A stretch of DNA of 64,000 bases from Limnoperna fortunei (Eukaryota > Mollusca > Bivalvia > Mytilida > Modiolidae). The DNA lies in the NCBI GenBank assembly GCA_944474755.1, contig OX104114.1:82880623-82944622 (forward strand). Reading direction: 5' to 3'. The notes below the pieces were generated by a model, which did not search any database, had not been told where the DNA came from, and saw only the letters and a program-made list of their open reading frames with translations. The position numbers and the translations under genes were made by a program. Below are positions 51,101 to 61,137 of the stretch, one piece after another (positions within the stretch are counted from its first letter, which is position 1; each line of letters opens with the position of its first letter).

Positions 51101-54100
51101 ACAACAAAGTAAAAAATCAACACTTCAACTTGACAACGGCCTCTTAATTATTTTTGTATAGGGGAAACTATTAACATTTTTTGCTCTCACTTAGGCACCA
51201 AGTTTCGTTGAGTAATGAGAGACCCCTCAAAACGACCGGAATAATTTCACGTATATCACATTAAATTTTCGGGGTGCCATGTCAGATAAAATTTTTTGCA
51301 AATTTCGAAAATCCGAAGGGTACTCATGGAAACTCCCTTACACCCATAAAATAGTCCAGAAATAGGCTTTGAACAATCAGATAAAAAAATACCCAATACA
51401 TTTAATAAATTATCTGAATAAATTTATTTATAAATTCTATATGAAACTGCTTTTTAAATACAGCTCCAATATTAAAATTCCATTGAATAATAAATCCACT
51501 GTCTATGCTACAGTTTGGCGCAGTCAAATATCAAAATAAGAACTATTTTCCTCTCCCTCAGTCAAAGTTCATTTACAGAGCCGTTGTCATATACATTGAA
51601 ATGATTTTATGTATTGTTCTAATATCCTTTGAAAACACCTTAGGTTTCTTATAAGCTTAGAGCATGATGGGACGTCAAAGTCAGAATTCCGACGTCATTA
51701 CTAGTTCAACTGAAAAAATTCTAAAATGGAACAACACATTTTTGTTAATTTTTTTTTAAATATTTATTCTTAAGAGAAAAATATATTAAATACAATGACG
51801 AAGATAAATTTTATGCGAATTATATTTGCTTTACCTGCTGTTTTGGGATATATCTTGTTTAGTTTAAAAAAACCTATTTGGCAAGTAAAAAAATTTTCTT
51901 ACAGCCGTTCGAAATTTAAACAAAATTTACTATGTATTAAAATCGATGTAGATTATTGCAACCTGGCTCTATGCGAAATATGCGAAATAGCACCTCGTGT
52001 CTGACCATGTCCTAATTCTCATAAAGCCCACTTGCAAATATCTATTTCTTAATTTATTAGCTAAGTTTTTTTGTAACTGGAAATGAAATTTTGCTCGCTT
52101 GTCGTAAAACACCAGTTGGGGCATCGGTAGCCGGGTAGTGTACTCGACTCCAATCTTAATTGCCAAGAATTCCTACCGGAGGTTGGGTCTTTCTCCAAAT
52201 ACTGTGTCTTCCTCCTCCAATTAAAAGTAGTTGCAAAGTGCTGAAATTTATGAAATTTGTCGATCTTTCGATGAAGATCAAACACATTTGTTATCTCTAA
52301 GGCATAGTTAATATGCAGCATTTCACTGCTACTGGAGAAAGAAGGCGTTGAAGTAAAAGTGAATAAAATATAGAAATTGTCTACCGACCAAATACAGAAA
52401 TCAAACAAAAACAACACATTAATAAACAAAATATATATATTGAGGTATATGAAGGTTATAACAAAACACCGAACAAAAAACACACTGTCAAGTGACAGAA
52501 ATCAAATACATGTATGTAATTTTTATACAACATAATATAACTGTGGAATCCTTATGCAGCTATTCCCCTTTTTACACGTTAAAATTATCTCTATGAATGT
52601 TTTATTAAAATCTACACAAAGACGATACAAATACGTCAGAGAAATCAATTACCTAAGTCAACTATTAAAAACTGGACAAACGTATTCCAGAAAGGTTAAG
52701 AAAACCCTTTTCAGAATCCTGCATTCTTTTCATAATTTGTAAGGTTGATAATTAGCTGAGACATGGGTATGTGGTAAAAGTGGTGATTAAAACTCTTTTT
52801 TCTTGATTGTTGGAGGGCAGAAAACTTAGTCCTTGGTTGAATTTGATCAAGACAGACCTTGTTACAATTTTAAACCTCAAATTGAGGTTTCCTTCAAATC
52901 CCTAATTTTTTTCTCAATTTTAAATTTATCTGTAATTAGATTTATTTATACTTGATTTGAGGATAAGTTATATTTGAGATGTTTTATTAAACTGAAGTCA
53001 AATACATCTGTATATAAAGCCATACGACCATTGTTGTTGCAATTTGTTACCACATTGAATGCAGTTCTGGAATATTTTTCAGACATTCCAATTACAACAG
53101 CATCAGCCAACACAATGATCCAATCAATACTTCAAATGAAGCGGAGATAAGAAATGCTACCAATGTTTGATTTTAAATAAAAATATTTGTCTTAGGTTAA
53201 ATGTGTTTGTTTTGTGTCAAAGAATAGAACAAGTGAAGCTCATTTGGGAATAAAACGTAATAAAGTAACGTCCACGTAATGTGCCAAGCCAGATCTAAGT
53301 AACTAGTAAAATTATTGCGCTGTTTGAACACTTGTTATGTTTACATTGTCATGGCATTTCTGTATGAATTTAAAAACAATCGAAAGTGTTTTCGTTGGGC
53401 CAAAATCCATGTCTCAGCTAAGGCCTTTCATGATCAGAAAATGTTTTTTGTTTTATATTAAAACCTAATATTCTGTTACACATTAACACGCTGGTGGCAA
53501 ACACAGAAACCTCCACTGTAAGCTAGTTCAGTTTTTATGCAACCATTTATAACAGTCAAATATCAGTTGGCCAAATCTTGCGATTCAAAATTATTGACTT
53601 TGAAGGACGATTGTTACAAAGACCATAGCTAATGCCATTATATTTGTTCTATATGTCATTTGATTTTCGATAAGTTTTTGTGAATTGTTGTTCTGTCTTC
53701 TATTGATCAATTGAAAGGTGAGGGTTATGTTTCAAAATGGCGGTTAAGTATGCACATCTACAAATCGTAAAAAATAATTGTACCAAATATCAAATCTGTC
53801 AAGCAGTTTCAGAGGAAATGCGTCCACAAAGAGCTGCGAACGGAATGACGGACATACGGAAATCAATAGTATATCCCCCCATCGCTTAGAGGCAATGACA
53901 ATATGCGTCACCAAAAATATACAATAAAAATTTTATGTTAGCAAATTTTCATACAATGTAAATTACATCCAGAATTTTAAATGTTCATCTAAAATTTCAG
54001 TACTGTTGCTCTCAATTTGCTTTAACGGTTGAACGATTATAAAGCTCCTTTTGACAGAAACTATTCTAGAGTAGAGCCACTATGGTCAGGGACGGTTATG

Positions 54101-55767
54101 GTGTAAGAGCTGCGCTCTAAACTGATCGAAGGTAGATTTGTTCTCTGTATGCTGTTATGAGGAATGGATCTTAAAAGTGTTCTGGAATACTCAAACTGTT
54201 ATATGTGTTGTGAAGAAAAATTGATCTAGGGTAGAGCTCCAGTGTACTCTAAACTGTCTATGTGCTGTAGTGAGGAATGAATCTGGATAGAGCCCTAGGG
54301 TATTCTAAACTGTCTATGTGCTGTAGTGAGGAATGAATCTGGATAGATCCCTAGGGTACTCTAACTGTCTATCTGCTGTAGTATCGAATAGATCTCAAGT
54401 AAAGCATTAAGGTACTATTAACTGTTCTATGTGCTATATATAGTGGCGAATCTGGGGTAGAGCTCTGGGTACTGTAATCTGTACTATGTTATGTGGTGAA
54501 GAATGGATCTGGGGTAGAGCTTTAGGTAATGTAATCTGTTCTACATGTATGTTATGTGGTGAGGAATGGATCTGGGGTAGAGCTCTAGGTACTGTAATCT
54601 GTTCTATGTTATGTGGTAAAGAATGGATCTGGGTAAAGTTCTAGTGTACTACATGTATGTGCTGTATTGGCGAATAAATCTGAGGTAAGGCTCATTTAAC
54701 TGTTATATGTGAGGAACGAATCTGGGTAGAGTTCTAGGATACTCTAATCTGTTCCATATGCTGTAGTGAGGAATAGATCTAGGCTAAAGCTCTAGGGTAC
54801 TCTTAACTTTTTAAATGGGCCACATTATAAAGCTGAAAAATTGCTAAAAGTGAGGTGTTCAACCCCATTCACACATACAAACAAACAAACAGAACACTGT
54901 ATATACTGTGGGTAACAAATGCTTCATATTCATTTTGAGGAATTGTATAAGAACATTTGTCGTAATTATATAACACTAAATTATGCGGCTTTAAACATTT
55001 TTTTAATTTATTAACTCTTAAACTCATTGTCTGCTTATTTTACTTTTTAACACATTAACATTGGTTTTATCAGGAACAGAAATGCGAGAGGAGATGAGGC
55101 AAGACAGGATTTTGAAATAATAACGGTCTCTGATTTTGAACAATATATTGCAGACATCCATGAAAAATCGAAACAAGAATATAACGAAACGAAAGACCTA
55201 AAAAGTTATGCTAACCGTTTCTCATCTGAACTGAAAAAATTTGTACGAACCAAATCGTTTGGAAAGTTTGATGTAAACCAACGCCAGGAGACCATTCATG
55301 AAGATGAAAGCGATCGGAGAAGTAAAACAAACGGTCCAAATTATAATATGAGCACAGAGGAATTTGTCGATGTTAATTTTAGACGCAGACCCCTCGAAAA
55401 CCAGCCAATAGAAAATTTGAGATATATGTCACAACATTATGGATCTGGTCACTGTATTGCGAATTTATATGCCAATGCCCCACACGTTAACAAGGGCGGC
55501 AGTTTAGGACGTCTGCGGAGCAATACTACGGCGTCAGTTTCCCACAGGACGGAAAGGAGTCCGTACAGAAGAACACTCAAACAAGCACGTAACTACCCAA
55601 AAATGTCTTCATTTAAACAATCTGTAATAAAACATTCGCTCAGGGCAGCTGGAAAACACAAATACGATGATGGCGATATGGGGAAAGCGTCAGACGAAGA
55701 AATGTACAGAGCAAATACTGGCTTTAGACGGAGAAATACCAAACCTAATGTTACTATAAAATACTGA
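36181..55767 (+). CDS. Gene C: mucin-stalked WSC/C-type-lectin-like membrane protein
   Basis: Exons: 36181-36229, 40564-40746, 42328-42434, 43381-43507, 44455-44562, 47056-47754, 48675-48759, 55074-55767; about 683 aa. An alternative last exon at 53083-53170 gives about 481 aa. Order: signal peptide (1-16); N-terminal lectin-like half (17-77), the clearest of the three (WTAASTYCSTYLSGTLLEYG, then AAIWLGTPW); WSC with eight Cys (78-155: GCKL, CLKFC, CKCF, CDVRCPGN, CGG); C-terminal lectin half (156-191: SCQSLAY, VCSNTLSFICN); Thr-rich stalk (192-424) with one Cys before the repeats; membrane helix (about 427-448); basic VRKIR; long tail (453-683), highly charged, rich in Arg, Lys and Asn. AATAAA at 55883-55888. 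Canonical sugar-binding lectin motifs are not seen. It closes the A-B-C cluster and is the most elaborate member; role inferred as surface receptor or adhesion. Confidence 0.85.
37268..37495 (+). mobile_element. V-SINE-like element
   Basis: In intron 1 of gene C. Ordered blocks: gtagttagtcagctactatt, tttgaactcgagtctaactg (B-box remnant), gttgactccgattttaatct, aaggattgccagttttatct, cctaaaaattggacgtcaca, gctacaagtggcgtgaaccc. Confidence 0.75.
37953..38999 (+). mobile_element. Helentron/HINE-like element (inner, nested)
   Basis: 5' hairpin tatgtcgcccc-agactttgtc-ggggcgacata (37953-37984). The 3' subterminal complement ggggcgacat (38962-38971) is followed by hairpin gctattgc-tc-gcaatggc (38974-38991), then aattctag and a T. 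It is inserted in the ttatta run of the outer element, whose sequence resumes with ttattattcttcttc. Inside is a 174-bp tandem duplication (38501-38674 and 38675-38848). The reading frames here come from that duplication and are not genes. Confidence 0.7.
39617..39655. repeat. C run followed by CA microsatellite
   Basis: A run of about 13 C followed by about 20 bp of (CA)n, inside the outer Helentron-like element. A G run of about 16 lies at 39905-39920 just beyond it. Confidence 0.9.
39921..40563. other. Distal intron 1 of gene C
   Basis: AT-rich sequence up to the acceptor of exon 2 (cag at 40561-40563); nothing recognised. Confidence 0.5.
41150..41850. repeat. Region rich in GACCTT motifs
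   Basis: In intron 2 of gene C. Many direct and inverted copies of tgacctt/aaggtca (for example ttgaccttgacctttgacct near 41371, tgtgaccttgaacttgctga, ttcaaggtcaatgtcaatga). This looks like a degenerate interspersed repeat body; the hexamer equals a nuclear-receptor half-site, but repeat origin is the simpler explanation. Confidence 0.5.
43700..43970 (-). mobile_element. V-SINE-like element, best-preserved copy
   Basis: In intron 4 of gene C on the minus strand. Read in its own sense: ggcctcggtggtcgagtggt (A-box), gtagttcgtctactattgat, gcgggttcgattctcactgc (B-box), tgtactcgactccaatctta, attgacaaggattgccagtt, ggttttctctgggtactccg, cttcctcccccaataaaaac, ctggacgccatgatatagct, aaagtggcgttaaacaccat, then an aatcaatcaatca tail. 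It serves as the reference for the other copies. Confidence 0.9.
44724..46176 (+). mobile_element. Tc1-type DNA transposon (decayed)
   Basis: 1453 bp in intron 5 of gene C. Inverted ends ctcactcaaaaaagaaac and gtttcttttttgagtcag differ at one position and are flanked by TA (44722-44723 and 46177-46178), the usual Tc1/mariner target. It contains a broken transposase. Confidence 0.88.
45034..45951 (+). pseudogene. Tc1-type transposase pseudogene
   Basis: The reading frame opens MQRLDATTRNIVIGRIEAG and is stopped at 45118. Recognisable pieces then continue in other frames: helix-turn-helix-like region (45149-45391), first catalytic Asp in VWFSDKSRF (about 45439), then QNDNARPYTARV (about 45690) and RSPDLNPIEH (about 45773-45802). 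There are 34 residues between the second Asp and the Glu, i.e. DD34E as in Tc1. Several frameshifts and stops make it inactive. Length matches a normal Tc1 transposase of about 300-340 codons. Confidence 0.88.
46375..46480 (-). repeat. Dispersed repeat, family R1, copy 3
   Basis: The reverse complement carries gttggttctccggtttgcaa, gtttcttggactttgatttg, tggattgcctttttgacagt and tttcgtggcgtccagtattt, matching 9950-10085 and 23660-23775. Confidence 0.7.
46915..47005 (-). mobile_element. V-SINE-like 3' fragment next to the mucin exon
   Basis: gagtttaacgtcactttcag, caatttttaagccatattat, ggcgaccagtttttatttgt and gatgccggagtacccgg are the reverse complement of the SINE tail and body. The fragment ends about 50 bp before the acceptor of gene C exon 6. 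Confidence 0.8.
47056..47754 (+). other. Exon 6 of gene C: threonine-rich mucin-like stalk
   Basis: A single 699-nt exon in phase with both neighbours. It starts APSASTANECNHQRLDR, continues with about 190 residues of TTT/PTTTTT/ATTTTT repeats and ends PETTASEITTVQQSELQTAG. It is encoded by acaact/acacc/acgcc units, so it is also a minisatellite. Dense Thr and Pro predict heavy O-glycosylation and an extended stalk holding the lectin/WSC head away from the membrane. Genes A and B have only 27-33 residues at this place. The single Cys (NEC) corresponds to a Cys in the A and B stalks. The long Val-rich minus-strand frame is a shadow. Confidence 0.85.
48110..48360 (+). repeat. Dispersed repeat, family R2, copy 2
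   Basis: agctatattcaggacaagaa, gattgactgccactgtaaaa and gcatggcactctccaaacac match 16460-16800 in order. It lies in intron 6 of gene C. Confidence 0.6.
48854..49312. mobile_element. 459-bp repeat, left copy
   Basis: Starts TGACAACGGC and ends GCCGTTGTCA, a perfect 10-bp inverted repeat. Nearly identical to 51131-51589; I see only three substitutions (ttgacat/ttaacat, catcaag/caccaag, tctaaat/tctgaat). The left flank is ..cata. It could be a TIR element or an LTR-like unit (ends TG..CA). No coding capacity. Confidence 0.85.
49313..51130. other. 1.8-kb spacer between twin 459-bp repeats
   Basis: Non-coding, AT-rich, with an 18-C run near 50143-50160. The edges mirror each other (gttgtcaaattg at the left, caacttgacaac at the right). 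No primer-binding site, polypurine tract or protein domain recognised. Confidence 0.55.
51131..51589. mobile_element. 459-bp repeat, right copy
   Basis: Same length, orientation and inverted ends as the left copy; the right flank is tatac. The outer flanks give at most TA as a shared target base pair, arguing for insertion at TA rather than a 4-6 bp LTR-type duplication. Confidence 0.85.
52110..52245 (+). mobile_element. V-SINE-like element, 5' truncated
   Basis: tgtactcgactccaatctta, attgccaagaattcctaccg, gaggttgggtctttctccaa, gtcttcctcctccaattaaa in order; tail eroded. In intron 7 of gene C. Confidence 0.75.
52845..52997. mobile_element. MITE-like relative of 25038-25173
   Basis: aacctcaaattgaggtttcc, tctcaattttaaatttatct and ttgagatgttttattaaact reproduce the inverted TTGAG/CTCAA design and the right end of the element at 25038. 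Ends are too eroded to fix exactly. Confidence 0.4.
53083..53170 (+). CDS. Alternative last exon of gene C (short tail)
   Basis: Acceptor ggaatatttttcag is followed by a frame that joins the membrane exon in the right phase (cg|a). It encodes 28 residues after the shared Arg (HSNYNSISQHNDPINTSNEA, then EIRNATNV) and TGA at 53168-53170. AATAAA overlaps at 53176-53181, so the exon has its own polyadenylation signal. The product would keep the full ectodomain, stalk and helix but have a tail of about 30 instead of 232 residues. Transcript evidence is needed to know whether both forms exist. Confidence 0.6.
53182..54059. other. Intron sequence between the two last exons of gene C
   Basis: No feature recognised apart from a short degenerate dispersed-repeat-like stretch near 53800-53880 (gcgtccacaaagagctgcga). 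Confidence 0.45.
54060..54825. repeat. Tandem array of about 60-bp units
   Basis: A dozen or so degenerate units containing gaggaatggatctggggtag, agctctaggtactgtaatct and gttctatgttatgtggt. It sits in the intron between the short-tail and long-tail last exons of gene C. Confidence 0.9.
54826..54895 (+). mobile_element. V-SINE-like tail fragment
   Basis: attataaagctgaaaaattg, ctaaaagtgaggtgttcaac and an acaaacaaacaaaca tail correspond to the SINE 3' end. Confidence 0.55.
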
Positions 55768-58700
55768 AACTATTTACATACGTCGATTAATTGAAAAAAA
55801 AACATTATATCCTACATACTCCACTGGTTACTGTCGAGTTACTTATTATTATGAACTCAGACTGAAAACTTTATTTCAAACTAATAAAACATGGTAAATT
55901 CCAGATAAATGAATATAATAACAATACGAATATACTGTAAGTCTTATCAATTGTACATATCATGTCATTCAGATACATGTATCAGTTAAATCCGATGTCT
56001 TGTTGATACAGGAATTTGAGAAGAAGAAAATGTGGTATAATACTAATTAAGTATTTTAAAGCCGAGAAAACACATCAGAACACATCGCATGAAATAGTGG
56101 TCAGATTTGTGACATGATTTACAGACAGAACAAATCCTCTCTTTGATTTACATATATTTTATACTGCTTTAGGTTCATACAGTGAATTACCATCGTATAT
56201 TGGATTAACAAAATCTGAGGAGATCTTTACTTAGTTGTTTTGAAGAAATCGATAAATCATTCTTTTACTATTTGAAATCCGGCTTTAAATTTTAAGACAT
56301 GTTTTCTACACATCTACGCAACAAGAGACGATGGGAGTATAATATTTTCCAAAATAAATATTCAGTCTTATTATGTGTACGTTAGATGGGATTAAAGCCC
56401 TTTTGAAAAAAAAAACGGTTTGCAACATTAAGTAAAAAAATTAGCAATAATTTATAAAACTGGTATTAGTATCGAACCGTACAGGTACGAATAAGCTTTA
56501 TATAATATGCGTTCAAAATGTAATGTAGAAACGGGGGATATAACCATGTTGAATAACAAAATGTTGCTTATGCAATTTTAAATATTAAAAAACCAAAATC
56601 CTGGGAATATATATACATGTGCATCTACATACAGGGAAATTGTTGTACAGCAAATACTAATGGTGTGTGGTATTATCGTTATATAAGGTGTATTGTGTTT
56701 CGTGTTATTGGCAATATGCCATATTGGTCTCATAGTAGCCACGTTTTAACTCCTGTGACTGTTATTACTGTTCTTCAAAACCTACATAACGTTACCAATC
56801 TAACAATTATGTTTAATGAATTAATAGTTTGAATGTTTGTATTCGAAGGTTAACCCCAACAATAATTAACTGATTGTTTATTATAGTGACGTGGCAACTT
56901 TCAACTATTATACATAAAAATTCTAAGTATATTACACCCGGTCATATTGACCTAAAAGTCACGTAATCCAATCCACGTTGGCCAATCAGAGTTCAGCTTA
57001 CAAAGCAAACTAAATCATTTACAAATAAAGCTATAGTTGAAGCGGTAGTTGCAGAATAAATTTATTTTTACTTACAATTATTCCATACCATCTTTTGATT
57101 TCAATAACCACAACTGTTTTAACTTAAATCTATAACTATAAAACAGGAAAAGTTTTAAATTTAACAAATCATTAATGACAATTCATCAAACAAATAACAT
57201 TGTAAATTGATCGCCAATATTGAAAGCCGCCAGCTTTGTTTACGTTGGTTACGCTAAAAATAGTTCGGTCAACGTCATTTATCCAAAAATAAATTTAGTC
57301 AATTTCATTTATCAAAAAATAAATTCCGTTGAAAACCTCTACCGGAAGTAATTTCGACCAATTAAATAAAGGTATTTCTAAATATGCAAATCATATTAAA
57401 AGTATACAAACATAAACACACACGTGTTCGTAGTAACAGTTACGGTATAAATGTATTTCCACTTTGAAACACAAATGTCTTTTCTTTAACGTGACTGGTG
57501 TATAGTTTTAGTAAATATGAAATATTTTATGCAGAAAATTTCTAGACTGAATTCGTTAGTTTCATGTACAAGTGTGGTCACATAAACCATGACCTGTGAG
57601 GATGCATTCTTTAGTCTGCTTATTTCGTAAAGCAGTAAGTTTGTGTTGTGTATTTTGAAAACTGATCTTTGATAGTCATGGCTTATAGCTTCTTTTACGA
57701 AATAATTAGTTTGATAACACATTTCATGTTGTTTTTTTCTGGCTGATTTTGCAAATAATTATTAATTTTTATAATTTTTATAAATCTTTCCCCAACTTTT
57801 TCGTAAATCTAGTCGTTGACAATTGGGACTGGTGCGATAAGAATTTATATAAATTGATAAAAACTTCGAAATTTTTCTATAAAACGAATCGAGATATTCA
57901 GGGAGCTTCTGTGGTTTGCCGGTCAGAATATAACTAAAAATGGCTTTTTCTTTGTTAAAAATATATCAGTCTATCGCGGGTGCTCGTGTGTAGAAATATG
58001 TTGTGTACGGGTGTAAAGGTTCTTCTATCATTTCGATTTAGTTGACGATTGTTTTCGACAGATTGTGTACATGTTATATGGTCCCTAGGACATATAAATG
58101 TTACAAATGATAACGAGCATCCTTATCGCTTAGGAAAAAGAGGCTCTTTTACCATGAGTTGTATTTTATTGTTCATTTGAGAAATATGTATGAGTTTAGA
58201 ACTTCTTTGCGAAAAACATGACTATAACATAATTATGTTTTTATGTCAATTTTTAGCTTTTGAAATATAAGGGGTCAAAGGGACTTAAAAATATATTTCC
58301 AATTGTGATTGGAATGTTTTATACGATATCAACCTTGAATAAGATTTCAATAATGTCATAACTGTTTTTTTAGCAAAAATGGAAAATGTTTCTATTAAAG
58401 GAATTCATCGCTCAATTAGCTTTTGGAAGAGTTTCAATTCTTTACTAAAAGAGTTTTCAACATATTTTTCTTTTGTCTTTTGCCAATATACATATTTTTG
58501 TTATTGAGGCAGCAATTTGGTTATATTTTGTTTTGTATATATAATTAAGCAGTACTTAAGATCCACATATATTTCATGTACAATGCTATAACATGTACCT
58601 TATCAGCTTATGGAGGTCGTATCATGTTCTCCAAAGCAGGTACCACATGTTACATGTATGGATGTATGTACATAGTCATGTATTCTTACAGTATACATAG

Positions 58701-59654
58701 TAAAATATGTTAAATAATATAATAAAAGCATTCATAATTATTGATAATAAATGTTTACAAATCGCGTCATGATCGTTAAAGAGGCTAAATGCAAGGATAT
58801 CAAATAGCCACGATCAGTGGAACGCTTTAAAGATGTGCTCGATACAACCTATTTTGCTCCAGTAACGTGGATGATGAAAAAAAAATAACCATAAAGAGAA
58901 CAACATATCAGCAATTTATTTGATAATATTTCTAAAAAACCATGAGAACTGTGAACAGAACGGGTCAGAAGTTGTCAGGTGAAATTTAACAAACACGAAT
59001 AAGAACAATTTTAATGTTAAGAGAGAATGATTACAAATATTTAGAATACGCTTCGGTTAAAATAATGCGCGCGCATCTCATATTCAAAGAAAATCTTTGG
59101 AATCTCTTAAAAAGCAATCTTAATAATCTCGACAGAACAGGTTATTTGCTGACGGTACAAAATTGCCGTTGTAGTTAAGAGAGCTGATCAATTGCAAGCG
59201 TTCACTTGATGTTTTCATACCGTTTGTTCACCTTTTTCTGGTATGCAGATATCAGATGTGAAAACCTCCTTTTGCTTGTCAAAGAAGGAGCAATGTGTAT
59301 TTCTAACTGTTGCAACTAAGATGTTGTGATGCGGGGTCAATGTGTACCATTTGTGTTTTGTACAGACAACGACTTATTTACAAGCATATCAAACCAATAA
59401 TTTTGTATGGATTAGAAGAAGAGCACTTTGTTTTGAAAAAAATTTTAATTGAAAAAATCTAAACTAACTAGTTTCAATTACAACGTTACCCACGTCCAAA
59501 TGAAACAGTGTAATTCATTATTGTCACAAAACACAACAAATAAGTATTAAAAAAACAAAGGACTTCCTCGAAGTAAATTAATGTACACTCATAAATGTAT
59601 TTATTTATGCTTTATTTATGAGTTGCATTTATCGGTTCATGAAGATTTAGATTG
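55768..59654. other. 3' flank of gene C; no further gene seen
   Basis: The gene C long form is polyadenylated probably after 55883-55888. The remainder is AT-rich, with short open frames (56617-56832, 57486-57722 minus, 57749-57937) that show no domain or splice context. Confidence 0.5.
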
Positions 59655-59815
59655 AACGAAACAATTGCCATCAATCCTTATACCAAAGGATTGGCAGTAA
59701 TCCTGCACAGGTCGGGGATTTTCTGCGGATACTCCGGTTTCCCCCCACAATAAAATCTGGCGTGGATGAAAAATTTCTGAAATTGGCGTGAAACAATATT
59801 CATACAAACAAACAC
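59655..59815 (+). mobile_element. V-SINE-like element, 5' truncated
   Basis: caatccttataccaaaggat, gcacaggtcggggattttct, actccggtttccccccacaa, taaaatctggcgtggatgaa, aattggcgtgaaacaat, then a caaacaaacac tail. Confidence 0.8.
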
Positions 59816-61059
59816 AATACTTTAATAATTAAGCATTTTCTCTTTTGAAACAAATATGTAAATGTTTAAGAGGGAGGAGAAAGTTGTAGGATGAATCATA
59901 TTCACCCATTTCGCTCATCGTTTTCCAAGTAACACCATGAAGGTTTTGCACCAAAAATTAATTTATTTGTCAACACAGCTGGGCTACGTTTGATGGGAAG
60001 AATAAATTAAATTAGCTAAAATTATCAGTTATTATATAAATGACGGATCAATGGCCTATACATACAATAAATTGACATTCATCAAAAGATAGGTAGAAAT
60101 AACATCTAAAGTAAAACCCGTCCTCCATATTATACACTGCGATTTGCAGATATAATAATATTATTTTCACTCATTAAAGTCAATGTTAAATTTGAAATGG
60201 CATATGCATATGATATACATCGGTACTAAATTTCTCTATTCACATTTTAATTTTTGTTGTTTCTTCTTCATATCGTGTGTCATTATCTCAATCCAGATTT
60301 TGTACCTGTCCTATGATAGTTGATACCTGTTGACATTCTTATACTATGTGTAAACTTGCACATGTAAATATTAACCTTTCGTACAGAGCTGTAAAACATA
60401 TTAAAACATTCAGCACCGAATGTGCTACAAATACAGTGTTCGATCACTAGTACCAAGTGTACATCAAATAAAAGTGCATTAATTAAATGTAATACAAGAA
60501 CATATCGCTGGTACTGTAATACAAGTATTGCTTTCCTGTGTAATATATGGCTTAAGAGCCAAAGGTGGCATTACATGTATATACCATGTATAATTAGGAA
60601 TATTTAACTGAAAAAAATGTTACTGATAAATATAAATGTAGCTTAATTTATTTTGGTTATGTTTAAGTGTATTTATCCGTATTTCTTTGGCAATATACGT
60701 TTTAAGTAAACGTATAACAATTTTAAAAATACATTTTTAATAAATAGTTTTAGGAAATAGTTTTATATAACAGAATCATATTAGGGTAATTGTACAATTA
60801 TGTTATTATTTATAGAATTAAAATATATTCAATAAGTATTTTCCCTTGAAGACCTGATTCATGAATTTCACGACGTTACGAATGTTATTTGGGCTCTAAA
60901 TGGAAAATTATATTAGATATAATGTTTTTATTGATGTTTATACTAATATTTCGCCAGATAATCACTTTTCAGCACTGTGGTTAGTCAATAACTTTTCATC
61001 GAGGGAGGTTTACTTTTTTTTTTTGTTAGAAAAATTTCCCACGGTATCACTGACACACG
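59816..61059. other. No feature seen
   Basis: AT-rich sequence; nothing recognised. Its end may belong to the 5' terminal region of the retroelement that follows. Confidence 0.45.
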
Positions 61060-61137
61060 TGCAACGACATTAACGATTATAGATAGGGTATACCGTCAGT
61101 TTTAGTTTGACTATCCGAGTGTTAGCAAGTTTTTGAA

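Noticed and set aside
48854..51589. A conventional LTR retrotransposon
   Set aside because: No gag/pol, no primer-binding site or polypurine tract, and no 4-6 bp target duplication at the outer flanks.
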